DNA of 64,000 nucleotides, taken from NCBI GenBank assembly GCA_029194665.1, contig JARFXO010000004.1, positions 248,001 through 312,000 of the forward strand. Reading direction: 5' to 3'. Below are positions 27,470 through 36,670 of the stretch, piece by piece. Made by a program: the position numbers and the translations under genes. The stretch comes from Nitrospira sp. (lineage in GTDB: Bacteria > Nitrospirota > Nitrospiria > Nitrospirales > Nitrospiraceae). Position 1 is the first letter of the stretch; each line of letters begins with the position of its first letter. Below the pieces are notes generated by a model that was given only the letters and a program-made list of their open reading frames with translations, was not told where the DNA came from and searched no databases.

Positions 27470-28852
27470 ATGCAACAAGCAACCATTAGCCCCCAAGATA
27501 GTCTGGTTATCGCGGTACTAGCCGCCGTCACCGCAGTTGGTCTCACACTCACGACCCCCACAGTCGGCATGCAAGCCGTCGTGGGGTTTGTGATCGTTCT
27601 CACGGCCTTCACCTCCGTCTCTGCTGCTCTCTACCTCCTGATTGCTTCCATGCTGTTGTCTCCCGAGGTCGCGATCGGGCGGATCGAAGGACGCGGTGTC
27701 GGTGGGCGAGAGTTGTCGTTTCGGATGGACGACATTCTATTGGTTGTCATTGGATTCAGTTGGTTGGTCAAGAACATCGTCTATCGTGAACTGGCTTTAT
27801 TTCGTGAGACACCACTGAACCGACCGATCGCTGCATACATGGCGATCTGCGTTGTCTCAACTTTAGTCGGTGTTCTGAACGGACATGTCAGACCTATGAC
27901 GGGGTTTTTCTTTGTGCTGAAGTACTTTGAATATTTTTTCGTATTTTTTATGGTCGTCAACCATGTGCGGTCTCAGCAGCAGGTCGTTGGGCTCGTGGTG
28001 GCTCTCCTTACCGTCGGCCTCCTTGTCAGCTTGTATGCGATCTCCCAAATACCGAGCGGCCAGCGTGCCTCAGCCCCGTTTGAAGGTGAAAGCGGAGAGC
28101 CGAATACGTTGGGCGGCTACTTGGTGTTCCTTCTGGCTATCATGACCGGACTCTTGTTGCATGTTCAGTTCCTCCCGATTCGCATCACATTGTTGGCACT
28201 CAGCGGTTTTGCCGTCTTGGCCTTGATGGCCACCTTGTCGAGATCTTCATACTTGGCCGGCATCGTCCTCCTCATGACGGTAGGGTTGACCCAGTGGAGA
28301 CGTCCACGGGTGCTGACGCTGTTGCTCGTCATCGTTGCATTGGTTCCATTGCTGGCCCCTCCCAATGTGAAACAACGGGTCAATGAAACCTTTTTTGGTC
28401 GCCAATATGGCGGAGAGATCAAAGTGGGTCATGTGGGATTGGACCTCTCCACAACGGAGCGCCTCAAATCATGGGCCTATATTCTCAAGGACTGGGTCCA
28501 TGATCCTATTCTTGGGCGAGGAATTACCGGGTATGCATGGGCCGACGCACAATACGTCAAAATCATCGGTGAGACCGGTCTCGCCGGACTCGTCGCGTTC
28601 GGGTTCATTATCTATCGACTTTGGCGCTGTGCCCGCGAGTCCTTCTTGTCTCAAGCCGATCCCTTTGCCAAAGGGTTGGCCCATGGGTTTCTCTTAGGGC
28701 TCGTCGCCATGCTCGCGCACGGGATCGGAGCCAATACGTTTATCATCATCCGGATTATGGAACCGTTTTGGCTTTGCGCTGGGTTGGTCATGCTATTGCC
28801 CACCCTGTCTACTCAGGCCCAGCCATTGACCAAGCCCGAGGAGGCCCTGTGA
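27470..28852 (+). CDS. O-antigen ligase/Wzy-type polysaccharide polymerase
   Basis: 460 residues with about eleven to twelve membrane helices. The Wzy_C region includes LATLSRSSYLAGIVLL-like LMATLSRSSYLAG near residue 250 and a large periplasmic loop around 300-350 (KSWAYILKDWVHDPILGRG). Probably polymerises the repeat unit on the periplasmic face; ligase function cannot be excluded by sequence. GGAGG lies about 15 bases upstream of the ATG. The stop overlaps the GTG of the next gene. Confidence 0.86.
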   Translation: MQQATISPQDSLVIAVLAAVTAVGLTLTTPTVGMQAVVGFVIVLTAFTSVSAALYLLIASMLLSPEVAIGRIEGRGVGGRELSFRMDDILLVVIGFSWLVKNIVYRELALFRETPLNRPIAAYMAICVVSTLVGVLNGHVRPMTGFFFVLKYFEYFFVFFMVVNHVRSQQQVVGLVVALLTVGLLVSLYAISQIPSGQRASAPFEGESGEPNTLGGYLVFLLAIMTGLLLHVQFLPIRITLLALSGFAVLALMATLSRSSYLAGIVLLMTVGLTQWRRPRVLTLLLVIVALVPLLAPPNVKQRVNETFFGRQYGGEIKVGHVGLDLSTTERLKSWAYILKDWVHDPILGRGITGYAWADAQYVKIIGETGLAGLVAFGFIIYRLWRCARESFLSQADPFAKGLAHGFLLGLVAMLAHGIGANTFIIIRIMEPFWLCAGLVMLLPTLSTQAQPLTKPEEAL

Positions 28853-30036
28853 CGTGGTTTTTCTTTTGTTATTGGTATGAGCGGGATGCCCCGCATGATC
28901 CTGTCGGACTGGTGCGGATCTGGGCGTTGGCCGATGCCTTAACCGACGTGGGAGACAGAGTGACGCTCTTCCCTCCGCGGTATCGATCGGCACGAGCTCA
29001 ACGAACTTGTACCATCATTCCGATTCCCCTTATTCATCTGCCGCTGATCCGTCCACTATCATATGCGTTCTTGTCGTTCGTGCGTGGCCTGATGCAAGCG
29101 CTCATCATCAGGCCGGATATCGTGTACTACCGATGGATGGACAGTCCGCATGCTCTGATCTTGGCCAAATTGCTCCGCGTGCCGTGCGTCTGCGAAGTCA
29201 ACGGCGAACCGGTTCCTCAATGGCCTGGAAACCAGAGAGAGTTTGTGCGTTGGTTCAAGCAGCTGTTGGCCTGCTTGGCGTTGAAACGCTGCGATCGCAT
29301 CGTTGTTTTGACAGCGGGATTGCGGACATTGCTGCAGGAACGGTATGGGGTCCCGCTTGAGCGGATCGCTGTACTTCCGAGTGGTACCGATGTGCAACGG
29401 TTTGCTGCACGAGATGCGGTGGCCAGCCGCCTTGAACTGGGCCTTTTGCCGAATCGACCGTACGTTGGGTTCGTCGGAAGCTTCTATCGATACCAAGGTT
29501 TGGCTTGCCTGCTCGATGCGATGATGTTGGTCAGGCAGGTCCGTCCATCGACTGAGCTGCTACTGGTAGGGGACGGAGAAGTGATTGAAGAACTGAAGCA
29601 ACAGGCTAAGGGGATGGGATTCGACGGCAGCGTTACGTGGGTTGGCCGAGTCCCTTACTGGGAGGTGCCGACTTGGATTGGTGCGATGAACGTGTGTGTC
29701 GCACCATTCCGCGGGGAGCGAGGAGAAACTTCGCCGGTGAAACTTTTCGACTATTTGGCCTGTCATCGTCCGGTCGTGGCAAGCGCCATCCCCAGCGTCG
29801 TATCGACATTTACTCCTGACAGCGGGGTGCAGCTTGTCCAGCCGGACGATCCTCGTCCGTTGGCCGATGCGATTCTTGCCTTGTTGAGCGATCCAGGTCG
29901 GTGCGCGTTGTTGGGTAGGCAGGGGCGTCGATTTGTTGAAGCGCGGTTCTCCTGGACGGCTCTCGTAGAGCAACTTCGTCAATGGGTCGGCGAAGACCTG
30001 GGAGTCATCCGGCATGCGGATTCTCACGTATTGTGA
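28849..30036 (+). CDS. Glycosyltransferase, GT4 family
   Basis: 395 residues from the GTG that overlaps the previous stop (GTGA); a much longer open frame upstream is rejected because it runs through the Wzy gene. The C-terminal GT-B half shows VGFVGSFYRYQGLACLLDA, LLLVGDGEVIEELKQQ, VTWVGRVPYWEVPTWIG and the sugar-nucleotide site RGETSPVKLFDYLACHRPVVA. Adds one sugar to the lipid-linked unit on the cytoplasmic side; donor and linkage unknown. Confidence 0.9.
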   Translation: MTWFFFCYWYERDAPHDPVGLVRIWALADALTDVGDRVTLFPPRYRSARAQRTCTIIPIPLIHLPLIRPLSYAFLSFVRGLMQALIIRPDIVYYRWMDSPHALILAKLLRVPCVCEVNGEPVPQWPGNQREFVRWFKQLLACLALKRCDRIVVLTAGLRTLLQERYGVPLERIAVLPSGTDVQRFAARDAVASRLELGLLPNRPYVGFVGSFYRYQGLACLLDAMMLVRQVRPSTELLLVGDGEVIEELKQQAKGMGFDGSVTWVGRVPYWEVPTWIGAMNVCVAPFRGERGETSPVKLFDYLACHRPVVASAIPSVVSTFTPDSGVQLVQPDDPRPLADAILALLSDPGRCALLGRQGRRFVEARFSWTALVEQLRQWVGEDLGVIRHADSHVL

Positions 30037-31201
30037 TGAAGACATCGGGGTGGCGGCCGGTGGGTCCCGACAGGTGCTGGAACTTGCCAAGGCACTCGCA
30101 TTGCGCGGTCACGAAGTCACTCTAGTGGCGCCGCAGTCAGAACGAGAGAGAATCGCCCTCGCGCCTTCGACCCAGGTTCAGATTGCGTTCGTCCCAGTGG
30201 TGCGGTGGGGTGGGTTGCGCCCGTTGTTGTTTTTCTGGGGTTCCATGAGAATGTTGAAAAGGCTGTTATTGGCGAGGCGCCCGGAGGTGCTGTTGTGGTT
30301 TGATTCACCGGGACAGATGGCTCCGCTCTGGGCACTTAGAACCAGCAAATGTCCGGTCGTGTATTTTGTAAACGGACTTCCGCATGAGGAAATCCAAGGC
30401 CTCTGGCACCGCCCGCCTCTTCTCGACCTACTAGCCTATGGTCTTCGTCTCGCCTTAAGGAAGGCGACCGCCTTGGTGAGCGTGTGTCCGGATGTGTTGA
30501 CCGGTCTTGGGAAGTTGGAGCCTATCGACACGAAGCGATGTTCCATCATCAAAAACGGGGTTGATCCGGATCACTTCTTCCCACAGCCTCAGGAGCAAAT
30601 CAGAGCAGAACTCGGCCTCACCGCTCAGGGCCCGTACATCGTGTTTGTCGGAGGATTCTTCCCATGGCATGGCCTGGATACATTGGTTGAAGCCATTGCC
30701 CTCGTCGCGAAGTCGTTCCCAACGGTTCAATGTCTCTTGGTTGGAGATGGACAGACTAAAAGGGTTCTTGAGGAACAGGTTCGACGGTTACGACTCTCGC
30801 CTCACATTCAATTCATCGGACGTGCCGACTTCGACATGGTCCCGAAATGGATCGCGGCTTCAGATGTCTGTGTGGTGTTGCATCGACAGACTCGTTCTTA
30901 TCCTGGAGATTCGATGAAGCTGTGGGAATACCTGGCTTGCGGGCGACCTGTCGTTACGACAGCCGGGCCTGGATATGGGGACACCGTTGAAGAGTTGCGC
31001 TGTGGTTTGTCGGCTAAAGCCGATGATCCTACCGATCTTGCCCGTCAACTTCTTTGTTTATTAGTCGACCAGGATCTTCGGAGAAGTATGGGCGAACGGG
31101 GGCGGATGGCCGTGATCCGATCTCATACCTGGGCGTCGCGGGCTGCGCAACTTGATCGGGTTTGTGGTCACGCGATTGCGGACATGAAATCAGCGGCTTA
31201 A
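30014..31201 (+). CDS. Glycosyltransferase, GT4 family
   Basis: 395 residues; the ATG lies inside the previous gene (23-base overlap). The N-terminal domain opens with MRILTYCDEDIGVAAGGS, typical of GT4 acceptor domains. Later come FVGGFFPWHGLDTLVEAI, CLLVGDGQTKRVLEEQ, FIGRADFDMVPKWIA and SYPGDSMKLWEYLACGRPVV. It resembles the preceding GT4 in its Phe-x-Gly-x-Phe motif and may be an old tandem duplicate. Cytosolic or membrane-associated. Confidence 0.9.
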   Translation: MRILTYCDEDIGVAAGGSRQVLELAKALALRGHEVTLVAPQSERERIALAPSTQVQIAFVPVVRWGGLRPLLFFWGSMRMLKRLLLARRPEVLLWFDSPGQMAPLWALRTSKCPVVYFVNGLPHEEIQGLWHRPPLLDLLAYGLRLALRKATALVSVCPDVLTGLGKLEPIDTKRCSIIKNGVDPDHFFPQPQEQIRAELGLTAQGPYIVFVGGFFPWHGLDTLVEAIALVAKSFPTVQCLLVGDGQTKRVLEEQVRRLRLSPHIQFIGRADFDMVPKWIAASDVCVVLHRQTRSYPGDSMKLWEYLACGRPVVTTAGPGYGDTVEELRCGLSAKADDPTDLARQLLCLLVDQDLRRSMGERGRMAVIRSHTWASRAAQLDRVCGHAIADMKSAA

Positions 31202-31208
31202 ACAGATC

Positions 31209-32711
31209 ATGATCCCAAAAACCAATGTCGGCTTGTCGATGATGAGTACCCAGGACGATGAACCGGATTCGTTGCGTTTACGCCAGAGGATTCTTCGGGC
31301 CGGTTGGTGGACCGGAGGAGGATTCCTGCTCGATAAAGTGATCGCGGCTGTTCAATTGGCGGTATTGGTACGAATCCTGACTCCGGCCGACTTCGGTGTG
31401 ATGGCGGCTTCTGCCGCCGTATTGCTGGCGATGCTCACGATCAGCGAGCTGGGGCTGGAATCAGCACTCGTTGCCAAAGAGATCGTCAGCGAAGACGACC
31501 TTGCAGCGGTTTGGACATTGTCTGTTGCCAGAGGGCTCTTGATGGCCATGGGGATCTGGAGCATCGCCGGTGTGGTCGGTGAGATCATGCGCATGCCGAC
31601 CTTGGAATCTCTCCTGCGAGTCCATGCATGGGCCCTGATCATCCAGGGGTTCCAAAGCCCGGTTTTGGCGCTCATGCTGAAGAAGCTGGACTTGCGTCGA
31701 AAAGTCGCGATCGATGTCGTCCGACGCATCGTGGAAGCAGTCGTGACCCTTACCATCGCCATCCTCTATCGGACGGTGTGGGCTCTGGTCATCGGACAGT
31801 TGGTCGGCTTGACGATCGGGAGTCTGCTTTCTTTTCGAATTGCCCCATTTACTCCGGGCCGACCCCTAAAGCTCTCGGCGTTCTCCTATTTTGTCCGGTA
31901 TGGCAGACATTTGAACCTGACCACGCTGTGCGCCTTCGGGGTCATGACCGGAGGAGAGCTGGTGATCGGTCGTCTGCTGGGACTAGAAGCCTTGGGATTT
32001 TATCAGGTGGCGCTGACCATTCCGCTCCTCATTGGTGCTCGTGCCACAGCGCTCATGCAACAAATCAGCGTACCGACCTATGCTTCATTGCAGCGGGATC
32101 AACTCGGTCTGATTCGTGTCTTCGATCTGCAGATGGGACTGATGGGCATCGTCTATATTCCCCTTGCCGTCGCCATAGGTGCCTTGACTCCCATTATGGT
32201 TCCGATTGTATTCGGCCCGCAGTGGACCAGTATTAGCGACTCTTTGCAAGTCTTCTGCGTGTATTCCGTCTGCGCCGGTTACGCCAGCGTCATGGCCTCT
32301 TTGCACTATGGCCTGGGACGGCCGGACCTTCAGGTGAAAAGTTGGGTCGCACAAGGTGCTCTGTACCTGACGATGATCGTTCCCATGACGGTCTCGCTCG
32401 GACTGTTCGGCGCCGCAGTCTCGCTGACGGCAAGCTATATTCTCGGCACAACAGTGCAAGTACTGGAAACGCGGAAGCTCCTTGGAGTTTCGACGGACGG
32501 TACGTTTCTATCGCTTGGCCGGACCGGACTCTTTGGCCTGGTGGCCGGCGCATTGCTGTGGACCGGAGTCGGTCAGACTCATATCGCCATCCCGTGGACA
32601 CCGGAAATCCTAGCCATGGCGGCGACCGGAGTATTCGGTTGGTATCTCTGGCGGGTCGAGCGGCCGCGACTCAAGACACTCTGGAACTATCAATCGCAGG
32701 CAGGAGCGTAA
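31209..32711 (+). CDS. Wzx-type polysaccharide flippase (MOP superfamily)
   Basis: 500 residues with about twelve membrane helices. GWWTGGGFLLDKVIAAVQLAV near residue 32 and ILTPADFGVMA are the standard first-helix pattern of the PST/Wzx exporters. Flips the undecaprenyl-linked repeat unit to the periplasm for the Wzy protein. Several close ATGs (31209, 31239, 31242) are possible; none has a strong ribosome-binding site. The stop TAA shares a base with the next ATG. Confidence 0.9.
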   Translation: MIPKTNVGLSMMSTQDDEPDSLRLRQRILRAGWWTGGGFLLDKVIAAVQLAVLVRILTPADFGVMAASAAVLLAMLTISELGLESALVAKEIVSEDDLAAVWTLSVARGLLMAMGIWSIAGVVGEIMRMPTLESLLRVHAWALIIQGFQSPVLALMLKKLDLRRKVAIDVVRRIVEAVVTLTIAILYRTVWALVIGQLVGLTIGSLLSFRIAPFTPGRPLKLSAFSYFVRYGRHLNLTTLCAFGVMTGGELVIGRLLGLEALGFYQVALTIPLLIGARATALMQQISVPTYASLQRDQLGLIRVFDLQMGLMGIVYIPLAVAIGALTPIMVPIVFGPQWTSISDSLQVFCVYSVCAGYASVMASLHYGLGRPDLQVKSWVAQGALYLTMIVPMTVSLGLFGAAVSLTASYILGTTVQVLETRKLLGVSTDGTFLSLGRTGLFGLVAGALLWTGVGQTHIAIPWTPEILAMAATGVFGWYLWRVERPRLKTLWNYQSQAGA

Positions 32712-33682
32712 TGTCCGACGACTCCGTGGATCTATCCATCGCGATCGTGAGTTATAACACCAGAGTGCTCATGCTGGAGTGCCTGAGATCGGTGGTCGAG
32801 TCCACTCTCGCGATCCGATTCGAAGTGATCGTCGTCGATAACGACTCCAAGGACGGGACGGTGGAAGCCATTCGAACAAGCTATCCCACGGTGCACATCA
32901 TCGTGAATCACGAGAATCGGGGTTTTGCAAAGGGCATCAATCAAGCGTTGGAGGTTGGTACTGGGCGATTTCTTCTCATGTTGAACAGCGATACGCTGGT
33001 GCAACGGCAGGCATTGGATCGGATGGTGGCTTGTCTCGATGGAGATTCCAAGATCGGGGCCGTAGGATGCAAACAATGGACGGGAGACGGCCGGCTATAC
33101 CAGTCGTGTTTCCCGTTCCCCTCGATCCAGGACCATCTCATCCATGCATCCTTCCTTCGAAAATGTGCGCCGGCCTGGCAGGAGCTGTTGGCGGCAAGGC
33201 AGGCCATCGACTGCACGCAATCGCAAGACGTGGACTGGATTAATGGAGCCTGCTTGATGGTCAGAACGGATCTGATGAAGGCCTGCGGTGGATTGGACGA
33301 AGGCTACTTTATGTATTTTGAAGATGCTGATTTATGCCAAACCCTTCGTCGGCTGGGCTATCGCGTTCGGCATCTGGCCGACGCGGACATCGTACATCTG
33401 ATCGGCCGAAGCGGGGCGGGAGACCGTACTCGCCTCAATTTCGTATGGGAATTCAGCCGTATCCGTTACGTGGAGCGGCATTTCCCTCCATTGAAACGGA
33501 TCATCATGAAAATCTGGATCGCACTCGGTACGGTCCTGCGGCTGATCGACGCGATCGGTCGTCGCCCGTCAACCGTGAGTGGCCGCTCGCTCGGCATCTA
33601 TGTCTCGGTTGTACGACGACTCTGGCCGTGGGGGAAGCCGGTTCCATCAGGTCTTGTGTGGACCGAGTCGAACAGGGGATAG
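32711..33682 (+). CDS. Glycosyltransferase, GT2 family (rhamnosyltransferase-like)
   Basis: 323 residues. GT-A fold: LSIAIVSYNTRVLMLECL at the start, VIVVDNDSKDGTVEAIR, NRGFAKGINQALEVG, the metal-binding LNSDTLV (DxD-like) near residue 95 and DWINGACLMVRTDLM with GGLDEGYFMYFEDADLC near 195-210. This set is typical of rhamnosyltransferase-type GT2 enzymes in capsule and O-antigen loci. Start at 32711 overlaps the flippase stop by one base; the longer open frame is an artefact. Confidence 0.92.
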   Translation: MSDDSVDLSIAIVSYNTRVLMLECLRSVVESTLAIRFEVIVVDNDSKDGTVEAIRTSYPTVHIIVNHENRGFAKGINQALEVGTGRFLLMLNSDTLVQRQALDRMVACLDGDSKIGAVGCKQWTGDGRLYQSCFPFPSIQDHLIHASFLRKCAPAWQELLAARQAIDCTQSQDVDWINGACLMVRTDLMKACGGLDEGYFMYFEDADLCQTLRRLGYRVRHLADADIVHLIGRSGAGDRTRLNFVWEFSRIRYVERHFPPLKRIIMKIWIALGTVLRLIDAIGRRPSTVSGRSLGIYVSVVRRLWPWGKPVPSGLVWTESNRG

Positions 33683-33762
33683 GGGAAATTGTTGAACGGA
33701 TCGCGCATCCAGTCGTACTGAATTTTCCTGTGGGCCTTGGCGAATAAGGGGTAGGGGGAACC

Positions 33763-34503
33763 GTGGAGCGAAGGGCCGCTTATCCGACAGATACGCAGCA
33801 TGTCGTGAATCTATCAGGCTATGTGTGGGCGGCTCGTCAACTTGGACCGCTTGAAGAGCGGTACGTCTTAGACCTTTCCTGTGGTACGGGCTACGGCAGC
33901 GACTATTTGGGTGCTTGTGCCGGACGAATCGTGGGGATCGATTGTGCTCCTGACGTCGTCGCCAAATGCCGGGCGGACTATCCTCGATCGAACGTCGCGT
34001 TTCTTGCGATGGACGCTTGTGCGTTGGCCTTTCGATCTGCGTCATTCGACTGCATCGTCTCACAAGACACTATTGAGCATGTCCAGGATGACAGCCGCTT
34101 CGTATCTGAGTTGACTCGGGTGCTGAAACCAAACGGCATGCTCATCATATTCACTCCGCACGGCAAGGGTCGGGGAGCGATTCCCGACGACCCCCACCAC
34201 GTTCGCGAATATACGTCGGACGAATTGAACGCTTTGCTGGAACCGCATTTTTCGACTATCCGCTGGTACGGTCGCCGTCAGGGACATCGTCTCAAGGTGG
34301 TTGAACGTTCCATGGACCGCGTGCGCAATTTGGACCCGGTTAGCCTCCGCAATTGTGTTCCACGACCTATTCGTCATTGGCTTGGAACCGTGATGAGTCA
34401 AGCACAAGGAGGGCCTGCCTTACACGAACTAGTGCCCGACGACGTCGAGTATTGCGAAGGGGTCGCGGGCGATACCAATTTGATCGGGGTTTGCATCAAA
34501 TGA
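33763..34503 (+). CDS. Class I SAM-dependent methyltransferase
   Basis: 246 residues, GTG start with AGGGGGA upstream. YVLDLSCGTGYGSDYLG near residue 36 is motif I, IVGIDCAPDVVAKC motif II, and VSQDTIEHVQDDSRFVSEL with LKPNGMLIIFTPHG the later motifs of the Methyltransf_11 group. Likely O-methylates a sugar of the polymer; substrate unknown. It follows the GT2 gene after 80 bp and shares four bases with the next gene. Confidence 0.88.
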   Translation: MERRAAYPTDTQHVVNLSGYVWAARQLGPLEERYVLDLSCGTGYGSDYLGACAGRIVGIDCAPDVVAKCRADYPRSNVAFLAMDACALAFRSASFDCIVSQDTIEHVQDDSRFVSELTRVLKPNGMLIIFTPHGKGRGAIPDDPHHVREYTSDELNALLEPHFSTIRWYGRRQGHRLKVVERSMDRVRNLDPVSLRNCVPRPIRHWLGTVMSQAQGGPALHELVPDDVEYCEGVAGDTNLIGVCIK

Positions 34504-35828
34504 GTTGGTCTGATTCTTCGATCATAAAAAACCCCCACATGCTCCTTCTGTCTGCAACGGTTGCAGGTCTCTTCGCTCGAACCTGGGTCATTCTGCATGC
34601 TCCTGGCCATGCGTTTGCCGCCGATCAATTATTCGATACCTTGGCGTGGAATCTCGCGACCCTGCATCAGTTCACACTCGACGGGGTCAATCCGGCAGCG
34701 CATGTCGGTCCTCTCTATCCCCTAGTGCTCGCTGTCTTCTATACATTCGTGGGCCACCGGCCGGAATGGGTTCCGATGCTGCACGTCTTCTTCGATCTCG
34801 GCACTGCATGGTGCATGTATCGAGTCGCGACAACATTGTGGGGTTCATGGATCGGAGCTTGGGCTGTCGCTCTCGTGTTCCTCTATCCTGCCTATTGGAC
34901 ATATGATCCGCGGATCAGGAGCGAAGCGCTCCTCACGTTCCTCATGAGCGTCTGGCTCTGGGCAACTGTCATCTGTCGTCACAGTCCATCCGTCCGTCGA
35001 TGCGCGTTCGTGGGGCTTGCAGCTGGTTTGACCAGCTTGTGTAAGCCGGTGGCGCTGATTCTGGCGGTGCTTCTCGCGGGATTTCTATGGATCGACAAGG
35101 ATCGATTTTCACAAAAGGTCGGCTACGTAATCGTATACGGCGCAACCTGTGCCGCGCTCGTCATCCCTTGGTCGCTACGAAATTATGTCGTATTTCATCA
35201 CATCATTCCTGTCTCAGCAGGGATCGGGGCAGGATTGTGGATGGGGAGCGATCCGGTATCTCGAGGAAGCTGGCCGATGCCGCCGGAGCGAGAGCAGGCT
35301 ATCTGGGAAAGTGCCGGCATCACCCCGCTTCCCTATGCGCACGCGATGTACGACGTGCACACAGATCGGCTGTTGCATGAAAAAGGCCTGAGTCGGATCG
35401 CAGCCGATCCTATCGCCTATATGGGATTGATCTTCACAAGGGTGTGGGATTTCTGGATCGGCAATTCGTTCTATTTAGTCAATGGGGATGGGCTGACGGA
35501 TGGATTGCAGAATGATGCAGTAGAGCGAGGATGGGGGGTGGCAATCTACAGTTTGGCCAAACGACTGCTCTTGATTCCCGGCTTGATCATGTTTGCCGCA
35601 TGCAGCGCCTGGGTCCATCGAAAGCGCTGGCGGGACCTTCTACCGCTCTATCTTTTTCCTATTGGACTTACAGCCGGCTATGTCCCATTTGCAGTGGAAG
35701 CAGGTCGCTATGCCTTGCCTGTCTTACCTTGCCTCATGATGCTTTCGGTGGCTTTGATAGCGCACTGTCAGAGCGTGCGATCATCGCTTTTGCACGGACA
35801 AGCCTCTCCACAGACAAGGACCGTATGA
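34500..35828 (+). CDS. GT39/ArnT-like membrane glycosyltransferase
   Basis: 442 residues, about ten to eleven membrane helices. The early motif FAADQLFDTLAWNLA with an acidic residue in the first loop, and HVGPLYPLVLAVFY, fit the PMT/ArnT family (PF13231-like), which transfers sugars from polyprenyl phosphate in the periplasm. Start at 34500 overlaps the methyltransferase stop (ATGA); a longer open frame back to 34353 lies within that gene and is rejected. Confidence 0.82.
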   Translation: MSWSDSSIIKNPHMLLLSATVAGLFARTWVILHAPGHAFAADQLFDTLAWNLATLHQFTLDGVNPAAHVGPLYPLVLAVFYTFVGHRPEWVPMLHVFFDLGTAWCMYRVATTLWGSWIGAWAVALVFLYPAYWTYDPRIRSEALLTFLMSVWLWATVICRHSPSVRRCAFVGLAAGLTSLCKPVALILAVLLAGFLWIDKDRFSQKVGYVIVYGATCAALVIPWSLRNYVVFHHIIPVSAGIGAGLWMGSDPVSRGSWPMPPEREQAIWESAGITPLPYAHAMYDVHTDRLLHEKGLSRIAADPIAYMGLIFTRVWDFWIGNSFYLVNGDGLTDGLQNDAVERGWGVAIYSLAKRLLLIPGLIMFAACSAWVHRKRWRDLLPLYLFPIGLTAGYVPFAVEAGRYALPVLPCLMMLSVALIAHCQSVRSSLLHGQASPQTRTV

Positions 35829-36670
35829 TGGCCTACGAACTGACCAGATATCGCTTTCTTGACCTATTACAAACATATCAGCCTTCTGCTTACGAGGTAT
35901 TCGGAGAAGGTGACACACGCTTTACCATTCCCATGCATCATGCGATGAAATGCCGAGACCGATTGCATGTGGCTTTGAAATGCGGCTTGCATAGGCTGCC
36001 GCCTGAACAACAGACGATCGTCGATTTTGGTCCGTTTCCTGGAAGCCTCTTACGGCTTTTGCGCAGGCTGGACTACACCAGCTCGGCTCGATTGTTTGGT
36101 GCTGGTCTGATGGTTTCAGACGAGTTCGTTCACTTCATGCATCGAGATGCGCAGGCGGACATTCACGCCGTCAATCTCGATCCGGCCGGTGGTCATTTCC
36201 TGAACAAAGGATATTCCGAGAAAGTTCCGCTTCCAGATCACTCCATGCAGTTGGTATTTGCGTTGGAGATCATCGAACATTTGACGTCACCGTTCCATTT
36301 GCTATCGGAAGCCTATCGCATATTGGGATCGGGCTGTCATGTGGTGCTTACGACTCCGAACGTGACGCGGATCGGGAACGTCTTCAAGCTGTTGATTGGT
36401 CGGACGCCGAACGACCGGCTTGCGCCGCCTGGTTATCACAACCTCGATGATGAATGGCGTCCGCACGCTCGTGAATACGCCATGCATGAATTGGTCGACA
36501 TGCTGCGCCAAACCGGCTTCGGCATCGCGGAAACACGGTTTTTTCTCGGTGAGGACACACAAGAGTGCCATCAGCCATGGAGTCAGCACGGAATCGATTG
36601 GGCTAAATGGCCGTTCTACGTCGTACCCCATTTGCGCGGGAGCCTGTTGATTGTGGGGAGGAAACCGTGA
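35825..36670 (+). CDS. SAM-dependent methyltransferase
   Basis: 281 residues. The nucleotide-binding region is IVDFGPFPGSLLRLLRRL, a non-standard motif I with FGPFPG in place of DxGxGxG. LVFALEIIEHLTSPFHLLSEAYRIL and GCHVVLTTPNVTRIGNVFK are clear motif IV-V features of the Methyltransf_23/11 group. Probably modifies a sugar or lipid carrier. ATG at 35825 overlaps the previous stop (ATGA); a second ATG follows at once. Confidence 0.8.
   Translation: MMAYELTRYRFLDLLQTYQPSAYEVFGEGDTRFTIPMHHAMKCRDRLHVALKCGLHRLPPEQQTIVDFGPFPGSLLRLLRRLDYTSSARLFGAGLMVSDEFVHFMHRDAQADIHAVNLDPAGGHFLNKGYSEKVPLPDHSMQLVFALEIIEHLTSPFHLLSEAYRILGSGCHVVLTTPNVTRIGNVFKLLIGRTPNDRLAPPGYHNLDDEWRPHAREYAMHELVDMLRQTGFGIAETRFFLGEDTQECHQPWSQHGIDWAKWPFYVVPHLRGSLLIVGRKP

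Noticed and set aside
28621..28848. N-terminal extension of the first GT4 gene
   Set aside because: The extension lies inside the Wzy gene; the GTG at 28849 with four-base overlap gives the expected GT4 N terminus.
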